Positions 13,196 to 24,290 of a stretch of DNA of 64,000 nt are shown here, one piece after another. Source of the stretch: Cardinalis cardinalis (taxonomy: Eukaryota > Chordata > Aves > Passeriformes > Cardinalidae); the NCBI GenBank assembly GCA_014549065.1, contig JACDOX010000118.1, forward strand, positions 226,132 to 290,131, written 5' to 3'. The position numbers were made by a program, and so were the translations under genes. Each line of letters starts with the position of its first letter. Positions within the stretch are counted from its first letter, which is position 1. Below the pieces are notes generated by a model that was not told the origin of the DNA, searched no databases, and worked only from the letters and a program-made list of their open reading frames with translations.

Positions 13196-14574
13196 AGTGG
13201 GGTCTCAGGACACAGCCTTTGTATATATGGGAGATGTGCTGGGTGGCTGGAGGAAGGCCAGTGTTACTCCCATCTTCAAAAAGGGCAAGAAGAAGGACCC
13301 AGGAAACTATTACTCCACCTCTACCTCTGGAAAGGTGATGGAGCAGATCATTCTGGAGGTCATCAGCAAGCACGGAGAAGAAAAGGAGTTCATCAGCATG
13401 GATTTACCAAGGGGAAATCATGTGTCAACAATCTGACAGCCTTCTATGACCACATGGCAGGATGGGTCAACAAGGGGAAAGCAGTGGATGTTATCTGCCT
13501 CAATAGATAAGAGTAAGGCTCAACTTTCTACAACTACTATCTCCCATAACAGTGGGATTTGGGTGGGTAAGGAAAAATGGGTCAGATAAACAGACAGTGG
13601 GGTGGGCCAAGAAGAGGCTGAGTGGAAGATCTCAGAGGGCTGTGGTCAGTGACGTCCCCCAGGGATCATACTGAGTCCAGTCTTGTTGAACTTGTTTGTC
13701 AATGACTGGGATAAAGGGATAGAATGTACCCTCAGCAAGTTTGCTGATGGTATGAAACTGGGGGGAAAGGCTGATACACTTGAAAGCTATGCTGCCACAT
13801 AGTGGGATCCTGATAGGCTGAAGCCTTGGGTGGAGAGAAATCTAATGAGATTCAAAAAGAACAAGTGTAGGGCCCTGAACCTGGGGAGGAATAACCTCCA
13901 GCCCATACTGGGGGCTGACCTACTAGAGAGCAGCTCTGCAGAGAAAGACCTGAGAGTCACCAAGACTTGGTGACAAGTTGACACTGCACATCAGGAAAAA
14001 TGTGGTCAGAAGGTCAAGGGAAGTGATCCTCTCCCTCTGCACAGCCCTGGTGAGCACACATCTGGAGTGCTGTGTCCTGTTCTGGGCTCCTCAGTACAAG
14101 ACAAGGCTCTGCTGGAGAGGATCCAGCAGAGGCAACAAAGATAATCAAGGATTTGGAACATCTCTCCTATGAGGGCAGACTGCAGGTGCTGGGCTGCCTT
14201 AGTTTGGGGAAGAGAAGACTGAGAGAGGATCTCATTAATGCAGCTAAATATCTCTAGGGCAGGTGCCAAGAGGATGGTGCTGGACTCTTTTTTGGTGGTG
14301 TGCAGTGACAGGTGGAGGAGCAATGGCAATTAACTAAAACAATGGCCTTAAAACAAAACACAAGAAGTTCTACCTCAATGTTCAAGGAAGAACTTCTTTC
14401 CACTGACAATCAAAAAGCGCTGGAACAGGCTGCCCACAAAGGTTGTGGAGTCTCTCTCTGGAGAAATTCAAAACCTTCCTGGATGAGCTCCTGATGACCC
14501 TGCCTTGGTAAGGACATTGGGCTGGATGATCTCCAGAGATGCCTTCCAACCCTAACAATTCTGGGATTCTGGAC
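13196..14574 (+). mobile_element. CR1 LINE with remnant reverse-transcriptase region, plus strand
   Basis: This longer CR1 copy includes part of ORF2. At 13245-13330 the translated sequence keeps the CR1 RT signature GWRKASVTPIFKKGKK..DPGNY (family form W+KA-V-PIFKKGKKEDPGNYRP). The frame breaks near 13436. Further on are the 'gtccccagggatcatactgagtccagt' block (about 13650), the catalytic-box region 'agcaagtttgctgatggt' (13734-13751), 'gtgctgtgtcctgttctgggctcc' (about 14068), 'gaggatccagcagaggcaac' (about 14116), 'aacatctctcctatgag' (about 14157), 'gctggaacaggctgcccac' (about 14419) and the tail 'ccttccaaccctaacaattctgggattct' (14541-14569). The catalytic box reads FADG instead of FADD and stops occur throughout, so the copy is inactive. 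Confidence 0.93.
13197..13436 (+). pseudogene. CR1 ORF2 reverse-transcriptase fragment (broken)
   Basis: This is the longest surviving open piece (79 codons) of the CR1 ORF2 in this copy. It covers the part of the reverse transcriptase with the PIFKKGKK/DPGNY and GKVMEQIILE blocks, typical of CR1 and related LINEs. In a live element this domain copies the element's RNA into DNA at the nicked target site. Here it is cut off by a stop after about 80 codons, and the catalytic box is 300 bp further on in another decayed stretch (FADG at 13740-13751). The initiating ATG is internal to the ancestral ORF and not a genuine start. Confidence 0.85.
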
Positions 14575-17289
14575 CTCTGGGAGTTGTATTTTGGGTTAGC
14601 TCTGACCTGACCTCACAGGCTTCTTGCAGGTACAGAATGGGTTGCATTAGATGTAGTCAGGGAGTGGACCTTCCAACCTTGCTTACTAGATTGGGATCCT
14701 GTTCACACTCCCAGAGAGGCCTCAGTGTAAGATACATCATGGAAAAGGAGGATGATAAGGAGCTTGGCTGCAAAAATGCATTACTGAGCAAAGCAGTTAG
14801 AATGTAGATGTACAATTTGTTTCTCTTGTTTTACTCCAAAAGCTGAAAGTTATAGAAACAAGTTGACATACGTTTGCATCCCCAGTTTGTAGCTTGCAAC
14901 TAGCAGCTGAGAGAAGCTTAGAGCACTTCTGTTGCTTAATTTGAATCTTCAGTTTAATTTGTCAGGGAAGGATTGTACTTTTTGTGTGCATGATTTTCAG
15001 TGTGAATTTACACGGTATTTGCAGGAGCAACAAACTGAATCAAATAATTTTTGCAGATTTTTTCTAGTGTCTCACAAAACTCTGAACAAATAGGGCTTTT
15101 ACAGATGTCACTGTTAAAAAGGGGAATTTATTGAAACCAAGCCTTCACAAAGTCCTGAAAATTGAATTTATTTTCTAATTTAAAAATGAGGAGATATTGC
15201 CATATCGTATTTCAAATTGAAGGGAAATATTGGTGATATGCATGATGATACAAATTGTTCAGAGACCATTGGAACTAAAATCTTTCCTACATCATATCTT
15301 TGAATACCATGACAGCTCAGACCTAATTTTCAGGTGCTAGGCAGTGACTCTTTTTGGTTGTTCTTCTGCCATGCCATAAACCATTGGCTCTTCTGAAGGC
15401 TGGAAAAGGGATCTGCAGCTTTTATTTCTCCTGTAGTGACATCCTCTCACACCATATTTCTGTCTCATGGATTGGTGATATCCAGTTGTATTGTAATTTA
15501 AAGGTTTTTTAATCTTTAGTTGAGTATAACTGTAAAGCTCTGGTGCCTCTTAGAGTAAACAACATGGGCGTTTCTGTATTAATTTTTCTTATGATGTTTC
15601 TTTGCAATTTCGCAGCATTAAGGGTCAGAGTTTGACTCCATGTTTTATGTGCTTTATTATTTTTATGTCACTTTTACCACCAGTCTATTGAATTGGAATT
15701 AATGAGGATTGAGAATACATCTAATGCATATTTTGTAGCAAACTGCTGAAATTACTGCTCAAGTAATTTGTTGCCCGCTATAAGATTTTACTGTATCAGC
15801 TATGTTGTATCTAGTGATTATAAATTTAATAGTTTTGATGGACTGCAATGAAGTTTTCTGACAAAAATGAAGTGGTCTAGAGCAAATGCACCATCTTTCT
15901 CCTGGTTAGCACAAACACATATTTTCTATGTTCCAGCAGTTCAATTACTACTTTACTACCATCTTGGAATTTTTTGTGGGGTAGTGGTTGGTAGTGCTGG
16001 TGGGTGTAGGGGTGGGGGTGTATTTTTGAAAACATTGAGGTTCAATAGGGTGAGCCTTTTTCCTGCTTTTCCTTTTTGTTACTTTTAAATAAAAACTTGC
16101 TTAATGTTAGCAGCTATCTTTTAAAATGGTAATAGAAGCTGGAAATACATAGTGCTAGCCTTAATTACATGCTCTGGGCTCTCATCTTTTGCACCAGCTC
16201 TGTCAAATGCAGGCTATATTTTGTCTGAGATAGCAATGTTTAATCAGATCAATATGAATAAAGTCAAGCTGAGTAATTTACTGATTTATTTGAATGCATT
16301 AGAAAACTCATGTGCAACTTATCTGTCATGCGACTGTAACTAGACAAATAATCTTTGTATTTCTGCAGTGCTGGATTGGTGTGCTGGTTAGGTCTTAGCA
16401 AAATATCTCTCAGTAGATTGTGGTTATTTTCAGTTACTAATGGTTTGCCTCAAATGATTTATCTTACTACTTGCCCTTTCTTTGCCCTCTCCTTTCTTCC
16501 AAAAAAAGCATGCTGTCAAGATTAGTTAGTAGAAATACACAGATTTTTATGGTCTTATTTTAAAAATCACTCTTTCTTTTGTGTTGCATTTCTTACAAAA
16601 ACTATAGTAAGATTTGATGGTGAAATGTAGATAAGAAAATAAATTAGTTCTTTTCTATGAAAATATTAGTGATATGAACAAATCCTATGTTCCTATAAAA
16701 TACTGTAGATTCAGATTGGGAATAATAACATTACAGATCATTACATTGCCTAGTTAACCAACTAGAAGTGAAAGCCAAATGCTCCTGAGAAGAACAGGTG
16801 TAGAAAACACAAGGGACTGTCAATTGAACCTCTTGCTGTCACAGAGAAACACCCAAAAATAAGATCTGCATCTTTTTGCTATTCATATTAGAAAACTGGC
16901 TTTGCTGGCTTCCTACTGTCCTCCAGAAAGGCTTTTTCAGAGCCTTCATTGTCTTCAGGTTTTCAGCCTCATTTTACTCATTCCCATTTTATAAGTTTCT
17001 GTCCTTATGTCAGTATATTTCTCCTACTTTCCTTTCTTTGATATTATCTAAACACATACTTCCAAAGAATAACCTTGCTACATTTCTTCACATGTTTTGC
17101 GGGGCTAACCGAGCTAGTTTTCTTCTCATCGCTTCTTTTATAACATAGTCAATTTGTTTTCTAGTCATTGTTGGAACTTCCTTCCACATGTTTTTTGGTA
17201 TGAGTTAATTTAATTTATTTTTTTTAATATGGATAATTGGCATCAGATTACATGTTTCAGATGAAGACTCTCCCACACAAGGGATTTTG
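14575..17289. other. Unique AT-rich non-coding DNA
   Basis: No gene or repeat recognised. A G/T-rich patch at 15976-16020 contains the G-tracts 16002-16004, 16009-16012 and 16014-16018 but lacks a fourth close tract. A 90-codon hydrophobic, T-rich open frame at 16876-17148 has no domain and is probably chance. Confidence 0.5.
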
Positions 17290-17695
17290 TAAAAAAGCTT
17301 TAATAACTCTATGCTTCTATAAAAACTCTTCTCCCAGTGCATCTTAAAATTGTGTTTGCCTTTTTCAGAGCAGCATCATGCCAGTGATTTATAGTCAGCC
17401 TGTGATCAATAAATAGAGTCAGGCCTTTTTTATCATTTTTAGCTGATGTACTCTCATTCTGTATCGTGGATTCATGTTAATGGCCCCTTGCCCTTGTTCT
17501 AATATACTTCATTCCATTTCAATTACAAACCTCAAAGCCACCTAATTTTTTGTGGATAATATTCTGTTCCTCCTTTATATTGATGTCTCCTAACTTCATG
17601 TGATCATCCATTTTCATCATAGCAAGCCTAGTCTCTGAGCTAAAGCCATTTAATAGAAGCATTATATATAGGACTTAGCCATGAGGACTTCTGCT
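17290..17695 (-). mobile_element. Ancient CR1/L3-type LINE fragment, minus strand
   Basis: Read on the minus strand, the segment parallels the region of a CR1-clade ORF2 just after the RT catalytic box. At 17592-17611 the minus frame reads a degenerate MDDHMKLG where the family has FADDTKLG. Then comes a match to the 'gacctgggggt' block, and then the stretch around 17355-17400, whose plus-strand text (tttgcctttttcagagcagcatca) is the complement of the CR1 'gcagcaaaaaaggcaaatgc' block. Divergence is far greater than in the other CR1 copies here, so this is an old family, possibly L3-like. It was recognised from memory of repeat consensuses. Both ends are approximate and homologous sequence may run on to about 17850. 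Confidence 0.5.
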
Positions 17696-17964
17696 TTCCT
17701 GCATGACATTAAGTTTGCCTACACATCATAGTTTAGTTAGTTTCTCACTCACTTATGTGAATCTTCAGCAATCTTTTATGTTTTATTTGTAAGTATTATA
17801 TATCCAGTATTGATTTAGTGTCTAAAGTTAAACAGTGAAAGAGAGACAAGCAAGTAAGTCCACAGGGAAAACGAGTTTTCAAGGTTGCAACAAACTCTGT
17901 ACAACTGCTTTAGTTCCTAAGGAAACTCTCCTTATTTCTGTCATTGCTAAGGCTGGTTATGTTT

Positions 17965-18105
17965 ATCTGTATTGTTTTTGGGGTTTGAGGATTTGTTTTG
18001 TTTGAGGTTTTTTTTTTGTTTTGGGGGTTTTTTGGGTTTCTTTATTTTTTGGGTTGGGGGGGGGGGTTATGGGGTTTTTTTGTTATTTTGTTTTTTGTCA
18101 GCGGA
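17965..18105. repeat. T/G-rich low-complexity tract
   Basis: The tract consists of runs of T and G, including G5 at 18023-18027, G3 at 18034-18036, G3 at 18051-18053, G11 at 18056-18066 and G4 at 18071-18074. It is far more biased than its surroundings. The G-tracts at 18051-18074 satisfy the usual intramolecular G-quadruplex pattern, because the G11 run can supply two tracts. An A/C-rich tract of partly complementary composition lies at 18483-18572. Confidence 0.8.
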
Positions 18106-18482
18106 TGCTGATGTTTCAAAGACCATTTTTTGGTAATGTTCAGCTGTGTGCTGGTTCCCAGTGAGCGATCAGGTATCAGCACTACCGATTGCTTATCCCC
18201 TATGCTGTGGAATGGAAAACAAAGAAAGATGGCATGAATGGCAAGAATCATGGATCAAGATAATACCAGTTTAATAGGTGGAGCAAAAGCTGCACACACA
18301 AGTAAAGCAAAAAGAGGAATTTATTCACTACATCCACTGATGTGTTGTGTGCACTCTTTTAGTCACAGACATAGAACAAAGCACTCTATGAAGAAAAGCA
18401 ACTGCAGCAAGAACATGCGAAGGGGGAAAATTGCATAAAATTATTTAGAGGTTTTTCCCCTCTATAATATTTGCCCAAATAG

Positions 18483-18572
18483 TCTATCAGAAAAAACAGA
18501 AAAACCCAAAATAAAATCAAAAACAGAAAACCAACCAAAACTCAAATCAAAAGAATCCCAACAAAACCCACA
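18483..18572. repeat. A/C-rich low-complexity tract
   Basis: About 90 bp dominated by runs of A with CC or CCC interruptions and almost no T. In composition it is the complement of the T/G-rich tract 380 bp upstream, but a clean base-for-base inverted repeat is not evident by eye. It may be simple low-complexity sequence. Confidence 0.65.
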
Positions 18573-21500
18573 GCTTTTTAAGCAATGGGGAAAGGGAGTT
18601 ACCAATCTATAGGAAAGCTTCGACCTTAAAATCAAGACTGCTTTTGTATCGTTAAAGCACTTTTTCTGCTTTTTTCAAGCCTTGATTGCTGAGACTATGT
18701 CTAACAAATGATATTATAATGAAATGCATGTGATACTTATTTCAGTTTCTTAGTGAACATAGTTCAATTTATGGACTATGTTTCACTATGCAGTTTGTGT
18801 TCTCTTAGTTATTTCCCATTTCACCATTAAGTTTTAGACCTTTATTGTGCTTCACTTGCCTTTCAGTGAAAATAGGATCTTTTTTTCACTGTGTATGATT
18901 TTCACTGTGTTTGAATCGTAAATTCATACAGTTTTCATCTTTATCTCAATATTCCTCTTATATCTAAAATCTCAGCCGTTCCCAACATATAATTTTTTGC
19001 CAAGATTCCTACTACTGGAGCTTAAAATCAGTTGCTGGTCAGTCACTGAAGAACTGGTGGAGGTTCAAAGGTGATTAAACTGAAGTAGATTCTCTGGGCA
19101 ACCCAAGAAGGGCGTTTTGTGACAGAGTTACAATCTGGAGTGGTGAGTCTGTGGTAAAACCATAAATCTCCTATAAGGGGTCAGTTGCTTTGTGTTACAA
19201 GTTACTAAGTGTAACACATTCAGGCTGAGAGCATGCAGAACTGCTGGCCCCAAAATAATTAAATGGTAATGGTAATTTTTGGTTAAGTGTCGGTGAAGTT
19301 TTGGCTCTACTGTTTTGACTTCTGTTTAAACTGTGGCAGGAATATGAAATGCCTGCTGAGCAACAGATGGTGATCTGACATAGCCTTTAACTCTGGAAAT
19401 ATATTTTTCCTCCTTTACATATTGCAAGCTTTCTCTTATCAGTCTCTGAGCAACAGCATGAGGAGGTATTTCAGTTGAACTTCAACAATCACCTCAGTGA
19501 ATTCTATTATGCCTTTTTCTTATATTTTGGCATCTCTAAAAATGCCATTAATCTATCTACCTGAAAGTGTTTTCAGGTGCTGAACTTTGGCCTCTATGAA
19601 AATCTTGACATGTATTTAATTTCATAGAAAAACTACAGGCAGTAATTTCTGTAAAGGTTTTGTGCTTTATTCTTAAAACTGAAAGAAAACATCCCTCATG
19701 ACATAGGTAGCCTGTCTAATACTTCATGTATGTTTAAAAAATATTTATGAATGTCTTGTTTCTTAAAATTGATTAGTATTGAATCTAAGAAACATTTGAA
19801 GACTTGGCAAGGCTCATTTTATGCGTACTGAAGGCAAAGGGTAAAGAGCATCAATGCTTGATAATGCACAAGATGCCCCAAGTGGATGCCCTATTTATAA
19901 TAACTAATACATTGTCAAATTTGCAGTGTAGATAAACTTTTTCTCTGAGACAGATATGTTCAGGTGTTTTTAATAGTTACAGGGTGATATTAGTGCTAAA
20001 GCCCTTTTGCTATTGATCTTCAGCGAAGAGATTGTCACCATTTTTCTTTAGTTTTTTTTTATCTAAGGACTTTGAAATTTTGAAGGGCTCCCCATCCCCA
20101 GCTGTTTGAAATCACTGAGTTTTAATTTAATTTGTGCGGCTACACCAATGTAATTTACTTTTCCCATCCCTTGGTAATTAGATCCCCTTCAGCCTGAATT
20201 GTTGCATGTTCTGTTAATTCTAAGCATAAGATTTGGAGATCTGCACATTATTATGTAGATAATATTATTCACCTACCTGTTAGCTGTATGGGAGTATGAC
20301 AGGTTTTTTAAACAAATTAATTTGTACGTTCTATTTTCCTCTGCTGGAAAGGATATCTAGAGGTTGGTGCCAACTTGGGAGATTTTGAGATGCCATTCTT
20401 ATCATACCAGTAAGGATTTCAGAAGGATATGAAACAGGTGCCTGGAAGCAAACCCATAACAGTGAAAACTTCTTTTTATTACTTTTGATCCCAACCCACT
20501 AAATACAATAAAAGCTCTCCTGGGGTTAAATATATCAAATTCCTGAACTGAGAAACTTCTTCCTCTCAGGTACTCCCTAGAGTATCCCATCATGATAGAC
20601 AAAGCCTTTAGTCTGAAGGCTGAATATTTCAAAATGGAGGGGAATAACTCTGAATCCAAAGGAGATGTCTGTTTTAGAAAACATGTGACATTTTCCCCCC
20701 TTAGCATTTAACCTTTCTACACAAATTATTTTGGATTGATTTCCAGCTGTGTTGAGAAGTTGAGCCTGTGAGCCTAAATGCTCCCAATCCCAAATTGTGC
20801 AGTCAGAAAAGAGCAAAAGTATCCAGTGTTCTGCTGCATCTTTCAGTTTCCTGATATGACAGCTCATCTCTATGACCAGAGTTCTTCTGCTGGGGCTACT
20901 GTTGACACAGAGCACCAAGCTGGAAAGCAGAGATAAGGTGTGTCATTGCTGCGGTTTGTCAGATACTCTGATTCCAACCTCTGCCCCTCCCTTTCCTTTT
21001 CTCTGTTGAACAGGTGCCAAAATCCTTTTAGAACTGATTTAGTGAGAGGCAGAATGAGTTCCTCTCAGCTGCATTCCCTTTTGCAGCTTAAACAAGATTC
21101 TGAAGCATGAAATAAATCTTAATCTTTCTGAGGAATGATGTTAATCTGAGGCTGGCTGCTGCCTCAATACTGAGTTCCTGCTGGTTTTGATAACAGCTCA
21201 TGATTTGTGAAAATTTAGCATGGATTGATGTCAGCTTGCAACTCACACTCCAGGCTTCCTTGACTAATAGGAAGTAAACAGGGGCTTATATGTCGCTGGG
21301 GCTCAGCACCATAAAATTTACAATGCAGTCGTGAAGTTCTCAGCTTTTGCATGCAATTCCTCTTTGTTACTCACTGGGTTTCCTGGAAAAGAAGTGGGTG
21401 TTCAACAAGGTCTTAACTTCTCCACTCAGTCTTCTGTTATCCATTTATTTCCACCCCACAGTCCTAACAAATGCTTTGATTTCACACTTTCAAGCACAGT

Positions 21501-22380
21501 AAAGAGAAAATTTTACCTACTTGGTTTACAAAAAAACACTGGCATATAAATGATACAGAGGAGCAAGCCACAATATAACTTCAGGTTTTTTTATATAAAG
21601 TATCGGTGTAGTTAGTTGGTGTAATTGTCACAAGCAACTAGCATAACAAAGTTATGTTCACTATTTAGCGTTGAAAAACTATTTAGAGGAGAAAAGTGTC
21701 TTAAGAATGTTAACTGTGCATCTGATTTAGACTGTGAAAATGATTTTGTGGTTTGCAGTGATTTGGGAAAATATATGCACTTAAAATTTTGTATTTGAGC
21801 CTTCAATTGTCTGTTGAACAATTGCATAATATAGATCAAGTTTTATTCTGCTTTCAGGTATACTGTCATAAATCTACAATGTTTTCATTGGCAATACTAA
21901 AATTACTTAAATTTCAAGTCTTTTATTAATGAGGTCAGGAGTTTTGACAGTACTTTTCAGTAATTGCAGATTTGAATAAATCATACTGTTTTCAGAGCAA
22001 GGTTGGGGAGAGGCTGTAATTGAGACAGGCAAATTTTGGAATGTTGATAAGGTGCGTGATTGACACACTTATACTTTTGTTTATTCTAAGCTTCTCTTTG
22101 TTTTTGGAACTTGGCTATTTAAGATGACATGAAAAGAACTGTTCACTGTGCTTTTGGACTAAATTTATGAGGCTGGAAGACAACATCATTCGTATTGATG
22201 TCATTATCTTCAATGCTTTCTCTTCTTGATTTTTTTTTTTGGGATTTTTTTAAGGTCTACAGGCTTATTTTGCTTTTCAAAATCACTTCTCATACTAAAG
22301 AGACAAACCAGAGCAAACTTCAATTTCTTAAAATGCTGCTCAGAGCTAGCTTAAGCTTCTCTGACTGAGAAGTTCTACTT
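18573..22380. other. Unique non-coding DNA with complex, CNE-like segments
   Basis: No gene or repeat recognised. The segments at about 20100-20330 and 21120-21330 are free of simple repeats and low-complexity runs. They have balanced composition and carry many short homeodomain- or GATA-like words (for example ggtaattag, ttgataacag). Such sequence is typical of conserved non-coding elements, but conservation cannot be tested here. Two overlapping minus-strand frames at 20402-20918 (101 and 113 codons) have no domain I recognise. Confidence 0.45.
19191..19218. repeat. Inverted repeat, 8-bp arms, 12-bp spacer
   Basis: The arms TGTGTTAC (19191-19198) and GTAACACA (19211-19218) are perfect reverse complements. 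Arms of this length are expected by chance a few times in 64 kb, so it is recorded as a sequence observation only. Confidence 0.6.
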
Positions 22381-22800
22381 TTCCATTCGTTTACATTATA
22401 GCACAAACCACATGGATAAGAGACAAACATACGCTGTAAGATCTGCCAGTAGGACTGCTGGATCAGAGTTCATTTAGAGTGATGCTGGCCCTGTGAATCA
22501 TAATGTCCGCTCAGCCGAGTGGGAGAACTAACCTTGTCTGCAGCAGGATCATATATCAACTTAAAGAGGAAAGAATGTTGCCGCAGAACCACAGCTCCAA
22601 CCAGCAGCACCACTTCACAACGAAGTAATCCTCTGGCATTAATTTCTTGTCAAGGCTAGTGATGGGTTGCATTTGCCAAGTAAGATGTGCTCAGCTGAAC
22701 TGCAGTATCTTGGAAAGGCAACGCGATATGTCACTTTTTCTTTCTTTTTATTTAAGGAATGTTGCGTGTTGAAAGTGTCGTTCTGTGAATACTTGCTGTA
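22381..22800. other. Relatively CpG-rich unique block, candidate conserved element or exon
   Basis: Ten CpG dinucleotides fall in 420 bp (for example 22388, 22432, 22508, 22516, 22582, 22621 and two at 22722-22725), while most 60-bp lines of the window have none. Composition is close to balanced and there is no simple repeat. On the minus strand one frame stays open for about 61 codons (from about 22651 down to 22469), though without an ATG. It contains AAG|GTTAGT, a splice-donor-like site, at about 22538-22530. The upstream acceptor context (polypyrimidine tract) is poor. It may be an undermethylated enhancer, a conserved non-coding element or part of a non-coding transcript. No product can be named. 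Confidence 0.35.
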
Positions 22801-23144
22801 AATTAAGATAACTATCCTCAGAAGTGCAGACATTGATCTTGGCTTCTAAAACTCTTAGACTATGCACTTCTAAAGAATTTTACTCCTTTAGGTATCTATA
22901 AATCCATTTTCTACATGAAGTGACTTTTCCCTTTTCAATTCCAAGAGTATAATCTGAAGTCCACTCCTACACTGGCCTGGACCTTATTGAGCCTCTAAAG
23001 ATGTGCTTAATGTAAATTAGGAATTACTAAAATGCTTTATGTAAACAGATCCCAAACCAGTTGCATGGGCATTTGTTTAATACAAGTTCTCTTTCTAAGC
23101 ACATGGCATTTATTTGCACTTGCCCTGAACGTTCTGTATGGGCA
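22801..23144. other. Unique non-coding DNA
   Basis: Nothing recognisable. The sequence is AT-rich with no repeat and no supported open frame. Confidence 0.5.
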
Positions 23145-23290
23145 TCTAATGAGTATTAGTGTAGTCTCATTTTACAGAGGGAAGGCAAAGATAAGGGAGG
23201 TAGTTGATCTGCCCACGGGTATCTGATGAGCTGCCATCAGCACCAAAGCTTGGGAGCAGTGTCCTGCATGCCATTGCTGAGCCAGTAGAG
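23145..23290 (+). repeat. MIR-like ancient SINE, plus strand
   Basis: The order of blocks follows the mammalian-wide-repeat/CORE-SINE 3' half: 'ctcattttacagagggaaggcaaag' (about 23166-23190), 'gggaggtagttgatctgcccacggg' (about 23195-23219, compare 'gaggttaagtgacttgcccaagg'), then 'gagctgccatcagcaccaaagcttgggagcagtgtcctg' (compare 'gagtggcagagccagg...cccagt-tcctg') and 'ccattgctgagcca' near 23271 (compare 'ccactgagcca'). This element is tRNA-derived, non-coding and long extinct. The call is based on remembered consensus only. Confidence 0.55.
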
Positions 23291-24155
23291 TTTCACCTCT
23301 CTTGCTTGTGACATTGAGATCTCCTAATGGCTGAATGCAGACCAAAAGTTACAATTAACTGACCTGGTAACTGAATTTCCTTCTCACAGGAAGTAAAGTG
23401 TGCTTTGAGATCCAAAGAACGGTGGAGAGTTAATTAGACTCAGAGGGAAGGACTACAAAAAAATCAAGCTTCTAAAATAACTTTTATGTCATTCGCTCTG
23501 TTTTTTTTTTTCTCCCTGTGAAATAATATTTAATGATTGCTTTCTAAGAAAATATTTCTTGTGTGCAGAAATATATTTTCCCTTGTTCCCATTCAAGTGT
23601 CAGGCAAGATTTATGGGGAAAACATTCTCAAACTTTTAATAAAAAAAAGATGTCCTCATTCTACTTCTACTCTTCTTTGCATTGGAGAATGGCATGTGGG
23701 TGGCTGCTAAAAAGAAAGCTGTTATAATAAGTTCCTCAAAAATCTCTCCAGTTAATTGATGAAAAATATGTCCTCTGGATCTTGCATAGAATGCATATGT
23801 GGAGATGGAGGCAGTGTGCATACTGACAGATAAACCCTCTAAATGCATTAGAGGTTGTTTCCTAATGTGTAAATGATAAAATAACAAATTTTAATTTTTT
23901 CGTAACTATTTAAATACCTTTTTCTTTTCTGGCATTCTGTATGTACCATTTGACAAAATATCATGAGTATCAGGATGCCTGCTGCCATGCAGAATTGTAG
24001 AAAAATGCTTGAATTAATTTCTTGTTTAGTAGCACGCTGTCTGAATTTATTCTCATTTACATGGGCTGAAATAAAACTTAATTTTTAAAAATAATTTTCA
24101 GCCCAAGAAGATCCTTCCTAATTAGATGAAGAGTTCACAGATTCAAAGAATCATG
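23291..24155. other. Unique AT-rich non-coding DNA
   Basis: No feature seen apart from T-rich runs, for example near 23501. Confidence 0.5.
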
Positions 24156-24290
24156 AAGTGATTCAAGTGTTCAGGGCTGGTTTAGGTGAGGGTTTGAGTA
24201 ATCTGGTCTAGGGAAATATGGCAAGGGGATTGAAGCTAGATGACCTTTAAGGTCAACCTAAACAATTCTATGATTCTAGGATTCTTTATT
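24156..24290 (+). mobile_element. CR1 LINE 3' tail fragment, plus strand
   Basis: About 130 bp of the CR1 3' untranslated end. It keeps 'gttcagggctggtttaggtgag' (about 24169), 'aatctggtctaggg' (about 24200), 'attgaagctagatgacctttaaggtcaacc' (24230-24259) and the tail 'aacaattctatgattctaggattct' (24262-24286), which retains the duplicated attctatgattct motif used by the CR1 reverse transcriptase for 3'-end recognition. Extreme 5' truncation is normal for CR1. Confidence 0.92.

Noticed and set aside
15976..16020. G-rich patch as a G-quadruplex
   Set aside because: Only three close G-tracts of three or more; the fourth (15978-15981) is about 20 bases away, beyond the usual loop limit.
16876..17148. 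90-codon hydrophobic plus-strand frame that could suggest a membrane protein
   Set aside because: It is made of T-rich codons (Phe, Leu, Ser) as any T-rich stretch would give, has no charged topology pattern, and borders an antisense LINE fragment.
20402..20918. Two overlapping minus-strand frames of 101 and 113 codons
   Set aside because: They overlap each other in different frames, show no domain and have no convincing splice sites. The underlying sequence is better viewed as possible non-coding conserved sequence.
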